NCBI GenBank assembly: GCA_035499555.1
Contig: DATJYO010000019.1
Span: forward strand, 62,001-126,000
Length of the DNA stretch: 64,000 nt
From: Bog-159 sp035499555
Lineage (GTDB): Bacteria > Acidobacteriota > Terriglobia > Bryobacterales > Bryobacteraceae
Direction: 5' to 3'
The notes below the pieces were generated by a model that saw nothing but the letters and a program-made list of their open reading frames with translations, searched no databases and was not told where the DNA came from. A program made the position numbers and the translations under genes. Below, piece by piece: positions 1 to 7,895 of this stretch; the stretch's first letter is position 1; each line of letters starts with the position of its first letter.

Positions 1-156
1 GGGCTGCAACTGGTCTCCGGCGACGATACGTACACCGGCCAGGGGTCCACGCAAGCCGACGGCAGGCTGATGATTCTGCTGACCAGCGGCAGTAAGGAGA
101 TGCACATGAGCGGCACCCTGGCTGAGCTGCGTCTCGACCAGCCCGAGGCCCGATGA
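1..156 (+). CDS. C-terminal fragment of an unidentified protein
   Basis: Frame 1 is open from the window edge to a TGA at 154-156, giving the last 51 residues of a protein that starts outside the window. The fragment looks beta-rich, with short hydrophobic stretches (LMILLTSG, KEMHMSGTLAELRL) separated by polar turns, and ends in a charged tail. I do not recognise a family from so little sequence. It converges on the HIT gene with a 12-base gap. Confidence 0.5.
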   Translation, partial: GLQLVSGDDTYTGQGSTQADGRLMILLTSGSKEMHMSGTLAELRLDQPEAR

Positions 157-168
157 ATTACCGTGGTC

Positions 169-657
169 TTAAGTGGCGGCCGCCCAGCCGCGCGACAGCT
201 TTTCGTACGTGGTGTCCAGATCCTCCGGCAGCACGCGCGTCTCGCCCACCGAGGTCATGAAATTGGCATCCGCGACCCAGCGCGGCAGCACGTGCATGTG
301 AATGTGTCCCGCCACCCCGGCGCCGGCTGCCTTACCGATGTTGAGACCCACGTTGAGACCGTCGGGCCGGTAATTCGCGCGCAGGAGAGTCTCGGCCCGC
401 CGCGCCAGCACGATCATTTCGCCCAGCACCTCGTCGGCTAATTCTTCGAGCGTCGCTTTGTGCGCGAAGGGCACGACCATCAGGTGTCCCGACGTGTAGG
501 GGTAGCGGTTGAGGATCACGAAATTGAAGCGCCCGCGGTAGACGATATAGTTGGCGGCATCCCGGTGTTCGGCGGGCAGCGCGCAGAATATGCAGTCCGA
601 GACCGCGTCCGCCGTGGTCACATACTGATAGCGCCACGGACTCCAAAGATGATCCAT
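169..657 (-). CDS. HIT-family nucleotide hydrolase/transferase (Ap4A-type)
   Basis: The 162-residue protein carries the histidine triad as HIHMH at about residues 118-122, followed by VLPRW. This is the nucleotide-phosphate binding and catalytic motif of the HIT superfamily. A CIFC pair at residues 22-25 resembles the zinc-binding cysteines of the bacterial branch related to Ap4A phosphorylase/hydrolase. The start MDHLWSPWRYQYV is typical of that branch. A cytosolic role in cleaving dinucleoside polyphosphates or similar nucleotides is expected from the family; the substrate cannot be read from sequence. It is followed upstream on the same strand by the HU gene at a short distance, so the two may be co-transcribed. 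Confidence 0.9.
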   Translation of the reverse strand: MDHLWSPWRYQYVTTADAVSDCIFCALPAEHRDAANYIVYRGRFNFVILNRYPYTSGHLMVVPFAHKATLEELADEVLGEMIVLARRAETLLRANYRPDGLNVGLNIGKAAGAGVAGHIHMHVLPRWVADANFMTSVGETRVLPEDLDTTYEKLSRGWAAAT

Positions 658-664
658 ACCGGCG

Positions 665-994
665 TTACAGCGTGGGCGCCGGATCCCCCGCCGGCGGGCC
701 GGAAGCCGGACTGGCGGCAGCGTTGTTTACTACGTCCTTCAGTTCCTTGCTGGGCTTGAAATAAGGGATCTTTTTGGCCGGCACCTCAACCCGGGCGCCG
801 GTTTTCGGATTGCGCCCGATGCGCGGCTGGCGCTGCCGGGTGCGGAAACTGCCGAAACCGCGAATCTCGATCTTGTCGCCGGTGCGCAACGAACGCACGA
901 TACTGTCGAAAATCGCCTCTACGATGACCTCGGACTCTTTCCGCGTCATCTCGACCACCCGCGAGACTTCTTCAATCAGATCGGCCTTGGTCAT
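665..994 (-). CDS. HU/IHF-family DNA-binding protein
   Basis: The protein is about 109 residues when started at the ATG at 994 (MTKADLIEEVSRVVEMT), which has AGGAGA about ten bases upstream. A longer frame starting at 1021 adds nine residues without a better ribosome site. The dimerisation helices are followed by the signature GDKIEIRGFGSFRTRQRQ and the DNA-binding arm RIGRNPKTGARVEVPAKK, diagnostic of HU/IHF proteins. The alanine/proline-rich tail after residue 92 is an addition beyond the usual 90-residue length. It lies 71 bases downstream of rpsA on the same strand, like the ihfB gene next to rpsA in many bacteria, so it may be IHF-beta-like, but HU cannot be excluded. Confidence 0.93.
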   Translation of the reverse strand: MTKADLIEEVSRVVEMTRKESEVIVEAIFDSIVRSLRTGDKIEIRGFGSFRTRQRQPRIGRNPKTGARVEVPAKKIPYFKPSKELKDVVNNAAASPASGPPAGDPAPTL

Positions 995-1064
995 GTGCTC
1001 TTCATCTCCTTGTCGAATCAAGCCGTTACAGCAGTATCGCGTGAACGGACGATTTTTGCAAGCC

Positions 1065-2786
1065 TCATTCCCGGTTCCGCTGCTTGAGGCTCAGGGCTTC
1101 CTCTATGGTGGCCGCACCCGCCGCCGCCTGCCTCTGGTAATCCGCCAGGCGGCCTTTCTCCTCGTCGTGCGTCACCGCTTTCAGGCTCAACCCGATCTTC
1201 CTCTCGGGTTCGCTCATCTTGATGATCTTGAAATCGTACTCCTGCCCTACGGTCAAAGGCGGCTCCGCCGAACGCCGCCCGGTGTAGCCCGGCACTTCGG
1301 AGAAATGGCACAGTCCCTCGACGCCTTCCGCCAGTTCCACAAAGGCTCCGAAACCAGCCAGCCGCGACACATGCCCGTGCACGATATCTCCCGGCTGGTG
1401 ACTCTGGAAGTAGGTCTCCCAGGCATCCGGCTGGAGTTGTTTGATCCCCAGCGACAGGCGGTGCCCTTTGGCATCGATATTGAGGATCACGGCCTGCACC
1501 AGTTGCCCTTTCTTCAGGACTTCCGAAGGATGTTTGACCCGTTTGGTCCATGACAGGTCGGAAACATGCACCAGGCCGTCGATGCCCTCTTCGATCTCGA
1601 TGAAGGCCCCGAAATCGGTCATATTCCGCACCCGCCCTTCCACCACCGATCCGATGCTGTAACGATCGTCGATGGTGGTCCAGGGATTCGGCTCGAGCTG
1701 TTTCAGACCCAACGAAATCCGCCGCTCGGCCGGATGCACCTCCAGCACTACCGCCTCCACCTGGTCGCCCGGCTTCACCACTTTCGAGGGATGCTTCATC
1801 CGCCGCGACCAGGTCATTTCGGTGATGTGGATCAGACCTTCGACGCCGGGTTCCAGTTCCACGAAGGCGCCGTAGTCCGTGACGTTCACCACATGTCCGA
1901 TCACGCGGCTGTTCACCTGGTAGCGCTCGCTGACCGTCTCCCAGGGATCCGGCGCCATCTGCCGCAGTCCCAGCGAGACGCGCTCCTTGGCGCGGTCGAA
2001 CTTCAGCACTTTAGCCGTTATCGTGTCGCCGGCGTGCACGATCTCCGAAGGATGCCCCACCCGCCCATAAGACATATCGGTGACATGCAGCAGACCGTCG
2101 AGGCCGCCCAGATCCACGAATGCGCCGTAGTCGGTCAGGTTCTTGACCACGCCCGTCACGATGGCGCCTTCGTGCAACTGCTCCAGAGTGGTCGCCTTGC
2201 GTTGATTGACTTCCTCTTCCACCGCCAGCTTACGCGATACCACCACGTTGCCCCGCCGCCGGTTCACCTTGATGACCTTGACCGGGACGTCCTGGCCGAT
2301 AAAAGAATCTAAATTGTGCACCGGCCGGGGATCGGCTTGCGATCCCGGCATGAAGGCGCGAATACCGACGTCCACCGACAGGCCGCCCTTGACCCGGCCC
2401 AACACCCGGCCCAGGATCACGGAACCGTCCGCGTAGGCTTTCTCCAGGTTGCTCCACACGCGTAGGCGCGCAGCCTTGGCGTGCGATAACAGGACATAGC
2501 CTTCCTGCGGCTCGCCGTGATCGATCATCACGTCGACCACGTCGCCCGGCTGCACTGTGGCCTCGCCCTGCGGCGACAGGAATTGCTCGATCGGCACCAG
2601 CCCTTCGGACTTGTAACCGAAATCGATAATCACATCTTTGGCGGTTATTTTTAAAACCGTGCCCTGTAGGACCTCGCCTTCAGCCGGCGCCGCCAGATGC
2701 GTGTACTCATCGAGCAGCGTTTCATAGTTTTCGCCGTCGGGTTGGACCAGTTCGTCCAATTGACCTTCATTTTGATCGACGGCCAT
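1065..2786 (-). CDS. rpsA: 30S ribosomal protein S1
   Basis: The 573-residue protein has six S1 RNA-binding repeats beginning near residues 36, 120, 205, 290, 377 and 464. Repeats three to five carry the regular pattern 'NLTDYGAFVDL..GLDGLLHVTDMSY' in closely related versions (TDYGAFVEL, TDFGAFIEI). Length and repeat number match the six-domain S1 of Gram-negative bacteria, which recruits mRNA to the 30S subunit. The terminal extension EEALSLKQRNRE is short. The downstream HU-family gene lies on the same strand. Confidence 0.97.
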   Translation of the reverse strand: MAVDQNEGQLDELVQPDGENYETLLDEYTHLAAPAEGEVLQGTVLKITAKDVIIDFGYKSEGLVPIEQFLSPQGEATVQPGDVVDVMIDHGEPQEGYVLLSHAKAARLRVWSNLEKAYADGSVILGRVLGRVKGGLSVDVGIRAFMPGSQADPRPVHNLDSFIGQDVPVKVIKVNRRRGNVVVSRKLAVEEEVNQRKATTLEQLHEGAIVTGVVKNLTDYGAFVDLGGLDGLLHVTDMSYGRVGHPSEIVHAGDTITAKVLKFDRAKERVSLGLRQMAPDPWETVSERYQVNSRVIGHVVNVTDYGAFVELEPGVEGLIHITEMTWSRRMKHPSKVVKPGDQVEAVVLEVHPAERRISLGLKQLEPNPWTTIDDRYSIGSVVEGRVRNMTDFGAFIEIEEGIDGLVHVSDLSWTKRVKHPSEVLKKGQLVQAVILNIDAKGHRLSLGIKQLQPDAWETYFQSHQPGDIVHGHVSRLAGFGAFVELAEGVEGLCHFSEVPGYTGRRSAEPPLTVGQEYDFKIIKMSEPERKIGLSLKAVTHDEEKGRLADYQRQAAAGAATIEEALSLKQRNRE

Positions 2787-3090
2787 TCGAGAAGCCTCCG
2801 CGGGCTGTATCAGATGATTGCCGGGGGTTTTACAGCGTAAGAGAAACTACAGCAAGCGAGGAAAGTGCGCGATCTCCAGGATTCGGCATCGATAACCGGC
2901 CCGCCTGATTCACCAGCAAAGCACTGACAGATCAGTATGTTAGCAAATTTGTGGCGAGAAGTCACGCGCGCTCGCGATGGCGGTCCGGCGATCCGAAGAA
3001 CACCTTGCCCATCACATAGTTAGAGCCGGTAATCGGAGCCTCCGGCAAACGAAGTGAGACCGCTGTATTAAGCTGACAGAGAGAGGATTT
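2787..3090. other. divergent intergenic region rpsA / acyl-CoA synthetase
   Basis: These 304 bases separate two divergent genes and must hold both promoters. Apart from the candidate rpsA promoter and the AGAGGA ribosome site directly before the acyl-CoA synthetase start, I see no open frame with coding character and no strong hairpin. It is noticeably more AT-rich than its surroundings. Confidence 0.5.
2827..2855 (-). promoter_or_regulatory. candidate sigma-70-type promoter for rpsA
   Basis: On the minus strand TTGCTG (2850-2855) and TAAAAC (2827-2832) are separated by 17 bases, placing a start site some 30-40 bases before the rpsA ATG. The match to consensus is moderate (three and four of six positions). 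The call rests mainly on spacing and location. Confidence 0.3.
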
Positions 3091-4680
3091 ATGATCGTTC
3101 CTTTGACGCCGGTGCGGTGCTTATACCGCGGCATCGACCTGTACGGCAAGAAGATCGGGGTGGTTTCCGGTGCCAGCCGGTACACCTACGCGCAGTTTGG
3201 CGAGCGCTGCGAGCGGTTGGCCGCCGGTCTGATCGGCGAGGGCATCCACCCTGGCGACCGCGTGGCGTATCTGAGCTTCAATAACAACGCGCTCCTCGAG
3301 GGTTACTACGGCGTGGTGCTCGCGCGCGCCATCGTCATGCCGCTGAATGTGCGCCTGACGCCGCCGGAACTGGTCGCCATTCTCAATCATTCCGAAGCGC
3401 GCATGCTGATCTTCGAGAATGATTTTACGCCGCTGGTGGAACACATGCGCAAATCCTGTCCCGGCATTGCGCGGTATGTCACCATCAACGAATTGGGTCC
3501 GGCGGCGGATCTGACCTACGAAGAACTGCTGGCGCGCGGGCGCATGGATCGTCCGGACGTGTTCTCCTTCGATGAGAATGCGATCGCGGAACTGTTCTAC
3601 ACCAGCGGCAGCACCGGCACGCCCAAGGGCGTGATGCTGGCGCATCGCACGCTGTACTTGCATGCGCTGACCGTGGCCGGCACGTTCAATCACGACGATA
3701 ACGCGGTAGAGCTGCACACCATCCCCCTGTTTCACGCCAACGGCTGGGGCCGGCCGCAGGCTTCCACCATGATGGGAATCAAGCAGGTGATGGTGCGGCG
3801 CTTCGAACCGACCCTGGTGTTCCGGCTGGTCCAGGAAGAGAAAGCCACCGCCATGTCATTGGTGCCGACGATGGCCAACGCGCTGCTGAACGCTCCGGAT
3901 ATCGGCCAGTTCGACCTGTCCACTCTGCAGGAGATCCACATCGGCGGCGCGGCGGCTTCGCCGGAGTTGATCGAACGCCTGGAGCATGCATTTCACTGCC
4001 GGGCGATGGGCGGTTATGGCCTGACCGAAACGTGTCCGGTGGTCAGTTCGGCCCGCCCGAAAGGCACGGTGGAGTATGGGAGCGAAGCCGATCGCGTGGG
4101 CCACCAGGCCATGGCCGGCTGGCCCATACCGGGCGTGGAGATCCGGGTGGTGGATCTCCACATGCACGACGTCCCGCGCGACATGCAGACTGTGGGCGAA
4201 GTAGTCATCCGCGGCGACGGTGTGATGGAAGGCTATTACAAGGATCCGGAAGGCACGGCTGCGGTGATGACCGACGGCTGGTTCCATTCCGGCGACATGG
4301 CGGTGTGGGACGAGGAGAATTATATCCACATCGTCGATCGCAAGAAGGACATCATCATCAGCGGCGGAGAGAATATTTCGTCGCTGGAAGTGGAGAAGGC
4401 CATCTTCGCGCACCCGGCCGTTCTGGAGTGCGCGGTGGTGGCGGCGCCGGACAGCAAGTGGGGCGAGATTCCGGCCGCCTTTGTGGTGCTCAAGCCGGGA
4501 CAGCGCTTGAGCCCGGACGAGCTGGCCGCATTTCTGCAGGAGCGCATCGCCAGATTCAAAATCCCGCGCGTGTTCGAATTCCTGGAGACGGCGCTGCCCA
4601 AGACCGGCACCGGCAAGATCGTGAAACGGGAGTTGCGGGAAATGTTCTGGACGGGCCGGGGCAAGCGCGTGCAGGGCTGA
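3091..4680 (+). CDS. acyl-CoA synthetase (AMP-forming, medium/long-chain type)
   Basis: The 529-residue protein is a complete ANL-superfamily ligase. It has the phosphate loop YTSGSTGTPKG at 170-180, the adenine-binding GGYGLTET near 305, the GWFHSGDMAVWDEENY block, the hinge region IVDRKKDIIISGGENI, and the catalytic lysine in KTGTGKIVKRE close to the C terminus. The family activates a carboxylic acid with ATP to acyl-AMP and then acyl-CoA. The overall pattern resembles AlkK-type fatty-acyl-CoA synthetases, but substrate is an inference. AGAGGA precedes the ATG. It converges on flgL with one base between the two stop codons and has no evident functional link to the flagellar genes. Confidence 0.93.
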   Translation: MIVPLTPVRCLYRGIDLYGKKIGVVSGASRYTYAQFGERCERLAAGLIGEGIHPGDRVAYLSFNNNALLEGYYGVVLARAIVMPLNVRLTPPELVAILNHSEARMLIFENDFTPLVEHMRKSCPGIARYVTINELGPAADLTYEELLARGRMDRPDVFSFDENAIAELFYTSGSTGTPKGVMLAHRTLYLHALTVAGTFNHDDNAVELHTIPLFHANGWGRPQASTMMGIKQVMVRRFEPTLVFRLVQEEKATAMSLVPTMANALLNAPDIGQFDLSTLQEIHIGGAAASPELIERLEHAFHCRAMGGYGLTETCPVVSSARPKGTVEYGSEADRVGHQAMAGWPIPGVEIRVVDLHMHDVPRDMQTVGEVVIRGDGVMEGYYKDPEGTAAVMTDGWFHSGDMAVWDEENYIHIVDRKKDIIISGGENISSLEVEKAIFAHPAVLECAVVAAPDSKWGEIPAAFVVLKPGQRLSPDELAAFLQERIARFKIPRVFEFLETALPKTGTGKIVKRELREMFWTGRGKRVQG

Positions 4681-4681
4681 A

Positions 4682-5599
4682 TCAGCTCAGGTAGCTGAAC
4701 AGGCTCTGCGGCTTGAATTGGGCCTGCGCCGCCATGGCCGCCTGCTCGTTGGTGAGCGCCGATTGAAGGTCGAGCGAGGCTTGCGCCGCGTCGGCGTCCT
4801 GTTCGCTGCTGAGCTGCTGCTGTAATTGGGTCAGCGTGGTGGCCGCCGCGTTGCTCGCGTTGGTCATGTTGTTCTGCGCGGCTCCGTAGAAGCTGCTTTC
4901 GTCGTTCAAGTGCGCGGAAGCGGCCTGGATGTTGCTCAACGCGTTTTGGATGCCGGCGCTGTCATTGGCCTGGAGCGCCGCCAGCAGGCCGGAAACGGCG
5001 CCGAATACATTGTCAGCAGCCGGGTTGCCGCTGGCGTCCCGGTCATCGAAGATCTGTTGCGCAGTCAAACCAATCGAAATCGGAAGGCCGTTGGCATCCG
5101 CGATCTGGCCCGGCGGTCCGGGCGTGATCAACTGCACGACGCCGTCGCCGGTGGCGTTCATGGCGTAGGAGGGCTGGCCGCTCTGGTCCCCGCTGAAAAT
5201 ATACTGGCCGTTGACGGCGGTTTGGCTCAGGCTTACCAACTGCTGGAGTATGCCCTCGACCTGCGGCACGGCATCCTGCCGCTGGGTGGCGCTGGAAGTG
5301 CCGCCGGCGGCCTCGGTGGCCAGTTGGGTGGCGGTATCGAGCACCTGAATGGCCTGCTGGATGACACTGCCGGCAGTTTCGACCTGGGGCGTGACGGCGG
5401 CCAGATTCTCCTGCGTTTGCTGGACTCCCGCAATCTGCGCGCGCAGTTGCAGAATACCCGAGATCTGGTCCGGGGCGTCGGAGGCGCGGTTCACGCGCAG
5501 GCCGGAGGAAAGCTGCTGCTCCGCCGCGCTGATGCGGTTTTCAATCTGCTGCAGATTGCTCAGGAAGATCTCCGCGGTGGGATTGAGGCCGGTGGTCAT
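4682..5599 (-). CDS. flgL: flagellar hook-filament junction protein FlgL (HAP3)
   Basis: The 305-residue protein has the flagellin-like N-terminal D0/D1 helix (LSNLQQIENRISAAEQQLSSGLRVNRASDAP) and a matching C-terminal helix ending in AQAQFKPQSLFSYLS. It also contains the FlgL hallmark GQYIFSGDQSGQPSYA around residue 145. Family role: last layer of the hook-filament junction, exported by the flagellar type III system. It lies 11 bases after flgK and is the last gene of the flgM operon. Length is typical. It shares the D0/D1 architecture with flagellin, but the FSG motif and the partner flgK identify it as FlgL. Confidence 0.95.
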   Translation of the reverse strand: MTTGLNPTAEIFLSNLQQIENRISAAEQQLSSGLRVNRASDAPDQISGILQLRAQIAGVQQTQENLAAVTPQVETAGSVIQQAIQVLDTATQLATEAAGGTSSATQRQDAVPQVEGILQQLVSLSQTAVNGQYIFSGDQSGQPSYAMNATGDGVVQLITPGPPGQIADANGLPISIGLTAQQIFDDRDASGNPAADNVFGAVSGLLAALQANDSAGIQNALSNIQAASAHLNDESSFYGAAQNNMTNASNAAATTLTQLQQQLSSEQDADAAQASLDLQSALTNEQAAMAAQAQFKPQSLFSYLS

Positions 5600-5610
5600 A
5601 AGGTCTCCTG

Positions 5611-7032
5611 TCAGGGCATCATATCGATCAACGATTGGGCCAGGGTCTGGAGCGTGGTTACCAGCTTGGCGGCAGCCTGATAGTTCTGCTGCAGTTGCAT
5701 TACATTGACGGCTTCGCTATTGAGATCCACGCCCTCGGCGGTCTGGCGCATGCTTTGCGCCTGCGCCAGGCTCTGGGTGGCCAGGCTCTGGTTGCTTTGG
5801 GCCTGGTTGAGTTGGCTGCCCACCTGCGCGGCGGCGTTGCCATAGTAGCCGGTATAGCTCACGTTACCCAGATCGCCTTGCGGCGCATTGGCCAGCGCCG
5901 CCAGCGCCAGCGGGACGCCGTTGGGCACATTGTTCGGATCGATGGCCGGCAGGCCGCCGGCGCTCATGGCCGGGTCCACCGCCAGGGTGGACGCGGCCGA
6001 AGCCGGATGTTCCGGATCGGTCCAGAACAGACCGCTGGCCGCCGGCACACCCGACGATACGAAACCCTGGCTGACAATCTGGTTGACCGTATCCGCCAGG
6101 CTGGTGGCTAACTGGTTCAGCGCGCCCGGCTGCGCCGCGTCGCCGGTGAGCGACGGGATGGTCACATTACGGACTTGCAGTTGGCCCGCCAGCGTCCCCG
6201 AGGTGATCTGGCGGGTGACCTCGGCGCCGTCGGCACCGTAGATCGCCACCAGCGGGGACGCCTGGGGATCCACCGGCGCATCGGTAGGCGCGGCCACCGC
6301 GCCGGTCGTGAGCGCGTATTGCTTGGTCCCCACTACCAGCGCCTCGCCGTCCGACAGGCTCACTTGCACGCTTCCGTCCGGCTGCGGCAAAACCTGAATA
6401 TTCACCAGTCCGGACAGGTTCTCCAAAGTGTTGTAAATCTGCGCGCTCAGCCCCGCATCGTCCTGTCCGCCCCGCTGTACGGCGGCGTTCAGGCTGGCCA
6501 GTTGGCCGGTGAGATCGTTGATCTCGCCGACCGTACCGCCGATGCTCTGCGTGAGATCCTGGGAGACTTGGTTCACCGCGGCGGCGGTCGTATTGAAGCT
6601 CTGGGCCACGGAAGCGGCCGCATCCATCACCGTCTGCTCGGTGCTGCCGTCAGCGGGCGCCGCGCTCCACGCCGAGACCGCGTTAAAGAAATTCGTCAGG
6701 GCCGCCGGGATGCCGGCGCCGTCGGCCGTGGGCAGGGCGTTCTGCACGTCGGTCAGCGCTTCGCCTTCGGCCGCGGCCGCACTCTGCGCGCCGGACTGCT
6801 GCCAGACGTCGGCTTCGGCCAGCAAATCGCGCGTATCCACCATGGGGCCGCGCTCCACGCCTCCGGAAAGCCCGTTGGCCGGATCGAACGGAGCCGGCTC
6901 CAGGGTGGCGATTTGCCGCGCATATCCGGGGGTGGAAGCATTGTCGATGTTGTTCTGGGCGATGTTGAGGGCGTATTGCAGGGCGTCCAACGTGCTCGCG
7001 GTTCCGGTCAGCGTGGCGGTCAGATCGTTCAT
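5611..7032 (-). CDS. flgK: flagellar hook-associated protein FlgK (HAP1)
   Basis: The 473-residue protein starts with the rod/hook-type D0 motif (ALNIAQNNIDNASTPGYARQIATLEPA) and ends with the matching C-terminal helix (EAVNVMQLQQNYQAAAKLVTTLQTLAQSLIDMM). The middle contains the FlgK-like SxxxxLNAAVQRGGQDDAGLSAQ region and the DGSVQVSLSDGEALVVG strand pair. Family role: first layer of the hook-filament junction. It lies between the putative chaperone gene and flgL in a minus-strand operon preceded by flgM. Size is slightly below the enteric protein (about 550), so part of the variable domains is reduced. Confidence 0.95.
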   Translation of the reverse strand: MNDLTATLTGTASTLDALQYALNIAQNNIDNASTPGYARQIATLEPAPFDPANGLSGGVERGPMVDTRDLLAEADVWQQSGAQSAAAAEGEALTDVQNALPTADGAGIPAALTNFFNAVSAWSAAPADGSTEQTVMDAAASVAQSFNTTAAAVNQVSQDLTQSIGGTVGEINDLTGQLASLNAAVQRGGQDDAGLSAQIYNTLENLSGLVNIQVLPQPDGSVQVSLSDGEALVVGTKQYALTTGAVAAPTDAPVDPQASPLVAIYGADGAEVTRQITSGTLAGQLQVRNVTIPSLTGDAAQPGALNQLATSLADTVNQIVSQGFVSSGVPAASGLFWTDPEHPASAASTLAVDPAMSAGGLPAIDPNNVPNGVPLALAALANAPQGDLGNVSYTGYYGNAAAQVGSQLNQAQSNQSLATQSLAQAQSMRQTAEGVDLNSEAVNVMQLQQNYQAAAKLVTTLQTLAQSLIDMMP

Positions 7033-7036
7033 CGCG

Positions 7037-7399
7037 TTATCCGAAAAAAGAGATGCAGCCGCGCCCGGCCAGCGGCGCCAGCGCGCCTTGCGCGGTATAG
7101 CCGTCTTGCACCTGGAGCCGCTCCAGCCAGCGCCCGCCGCGGCGCGCCGCCTGTTCGAGCAGGATGCCGGTTTGGCGAACCTCCCCCAGCAACGCGGCCG
7201 TCTCCGCGCGCAGGCGCAGGTTCGCCGTCGGCTGTCGCATCAGATTGTCCCGCAGCCATTCCAGATAACCCAACGCTTCGCGCAACGGGGTGACCCATTC
7301 GTCCACCGGGCAGGTGCGCGGGCACGCCAGCAAAGCGCGGGCCTGGCCGACGCGCGACCGCGCGGCCGCCAGCAGTTCCTGCGAGTCTCCGGCCGGCAT
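7037..7399 (-). CDS. small helical protein in the flgN position (putative FlgK/FlgL chaperone)
   Basis: The 120-residue product is predicted helical through most of its length (LLAAARSRVGQARALL, EALGYLEWLRDNL, LRLRAETAALLGEVRQTGILLEQAARR), with a short C-terminal tail. It sits four bases upstream of flgK and one base after flgM, exactly where flgN lies in many flagellar operons. Size and helicity agree with the FlgN family, which keeps FlgK and FlgL unfolded for export, but sequence similarity to FlgN is too weak for me to name it with certainty. An unrelated lineage-specific chaperone is the main alternative. Confidence 0.5.
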   Translation of the reverse strand: MPAGDSQELLAAARSRVGQARALLACPRTCPVDEWVTPLREALGYLEWLRDNLMRQPTANLRLRAETAALLGEVRQTGILLEQAARRGGRWLERLQVQDGYTAQGALAPLAGRGCISFFG

Positions 7400-7400
7400 A

Positions 7401-7685
7401 CTAGGATCCCGTCAGCGCCCGGCTGAGCTGTTGCGCATCGGGCTGGTAGCGGCCCGCGCGGAAATCTCGCTGCAACTGATGCACCTGCGCGGCCGATTGG
7501 TTCGCCAACGACTGCAACGACTGGCTGATCCGTCCGGCCAGGCTGGACAGGTCCACGCGGTCGGAGGCGCTGGCGCCGTGTGCGCCCGCGGCTGAGGCCG
7601 TGTCCACCTGGATGCGCTGCGACTCCGCCGCGCGGCTGGCAGTGGAGGAAACCGATTCATTCAAGGTGCGTTCGTCAACTCGCAT
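7401..7685 (-). CDS. flgM: anti-sigma-28 factor FlgM
   Basis: The 94-residue protein shows the FlgM pattern: a disordered N-terminal half, then SDRVDLSSLAGRISQSLQ and the sigma-binding C-terminal helix with VHQLQRDFRAGRYQPDAQQLSRALTGS, equivalent to the 'V..L...I..G.Y.vd...ia..l' signature. Family role: holds sigma-28 (encoded here at 38885) inactive until it is exported through the finished hook-basal body. It is the first gene of the flgM-flgN?-flgK-flgL operon and has a sigma-28-like promoter about 30 bases upstream, giving the usual feedback arrangement. Confidence 0.85.
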   Translation of the reverse strand: MRVDERTLNESVSSTASRAAESQRIQVDTASAAGAHGASASDRVDLSSLAGRISQSLQSLANQSAAQVHQLQRDFRAGRYQPDAQQLSRALTGS

Positions 7686-7711
7686 AGCCGGACCATTGGC
7701 TCCTGCCTTCC

Positions 7712-7739
7712 TTATCGGTACGGGCGGGCAGGAGCTTTA
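7712..7739 (-). promoter_or_regulatory. sigma-28 promoter of the flgM operon
   Basis: Read on the minus strand, TAAA (7736-7739) is followed after 16 bases by ACCGATAA (7712-7719). This matches the flagellar sigma-28 consensus TAAA-N15-GCCGATAA with one substitution and one extra spacer base. It lies 27 bases before the flgM start. Confidence 0.65.
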
Positions 7740-7816
7740 GCGGAGCGCGGGATGGTCCGCCCGTCCTACGCAACTCTCCCTAAGTGAATTTTTCCCGGCC
7801 TCCCGCCCGCCGGTCC

Positions 7817-7824
7817 GCCGATAT
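7817..7824 (+). promoter_or_regulatory. sigma-28 -10-like element before flagellin
   Basis: GCCGATAT at 7817-7824, in the context CCGCCGATATGAG, is identical in its core to the -10 element before fliM and to an element before fliS. No TAAA-like -35 is found 15-16 bases upstream (GCCT there), so the promoter may depend on an activator or use a poor -35. The predicted transcript leader would be about 65 bases. Confidence 0.45.
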
Positions 7825-7854
7825 GAGAGTTGCAGGCAGGCCCGAGGCCGCCGC

Positions 7855-7887
7855 CCCGGCATGACGCCGGGATTTCAAGCATAAGGA
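7855..7887 (+). promoter_or_regulatory. flagellin mRNA leader with hairpin and two GGA motifs (candidate CsrA sites)
   Basis: A six-pair hairpin (CCCGGC 7855-7860, loop ATGAC, GCCGGG 7866-7871) ends in GGA at 7870-7872, and a second GGA at 7885-7887 forms the ribosome-binding site (AAGGA), 15 bases apart. CsrA binds GGA motifs, typically pairing a hairpin site with the Shine-Dalgarno. csrA and fliW lie about 3.5 kb downstream. Binding itself is inferred. Confidence 0.45.
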
Positions 7888-7895
7888 TTATTTCA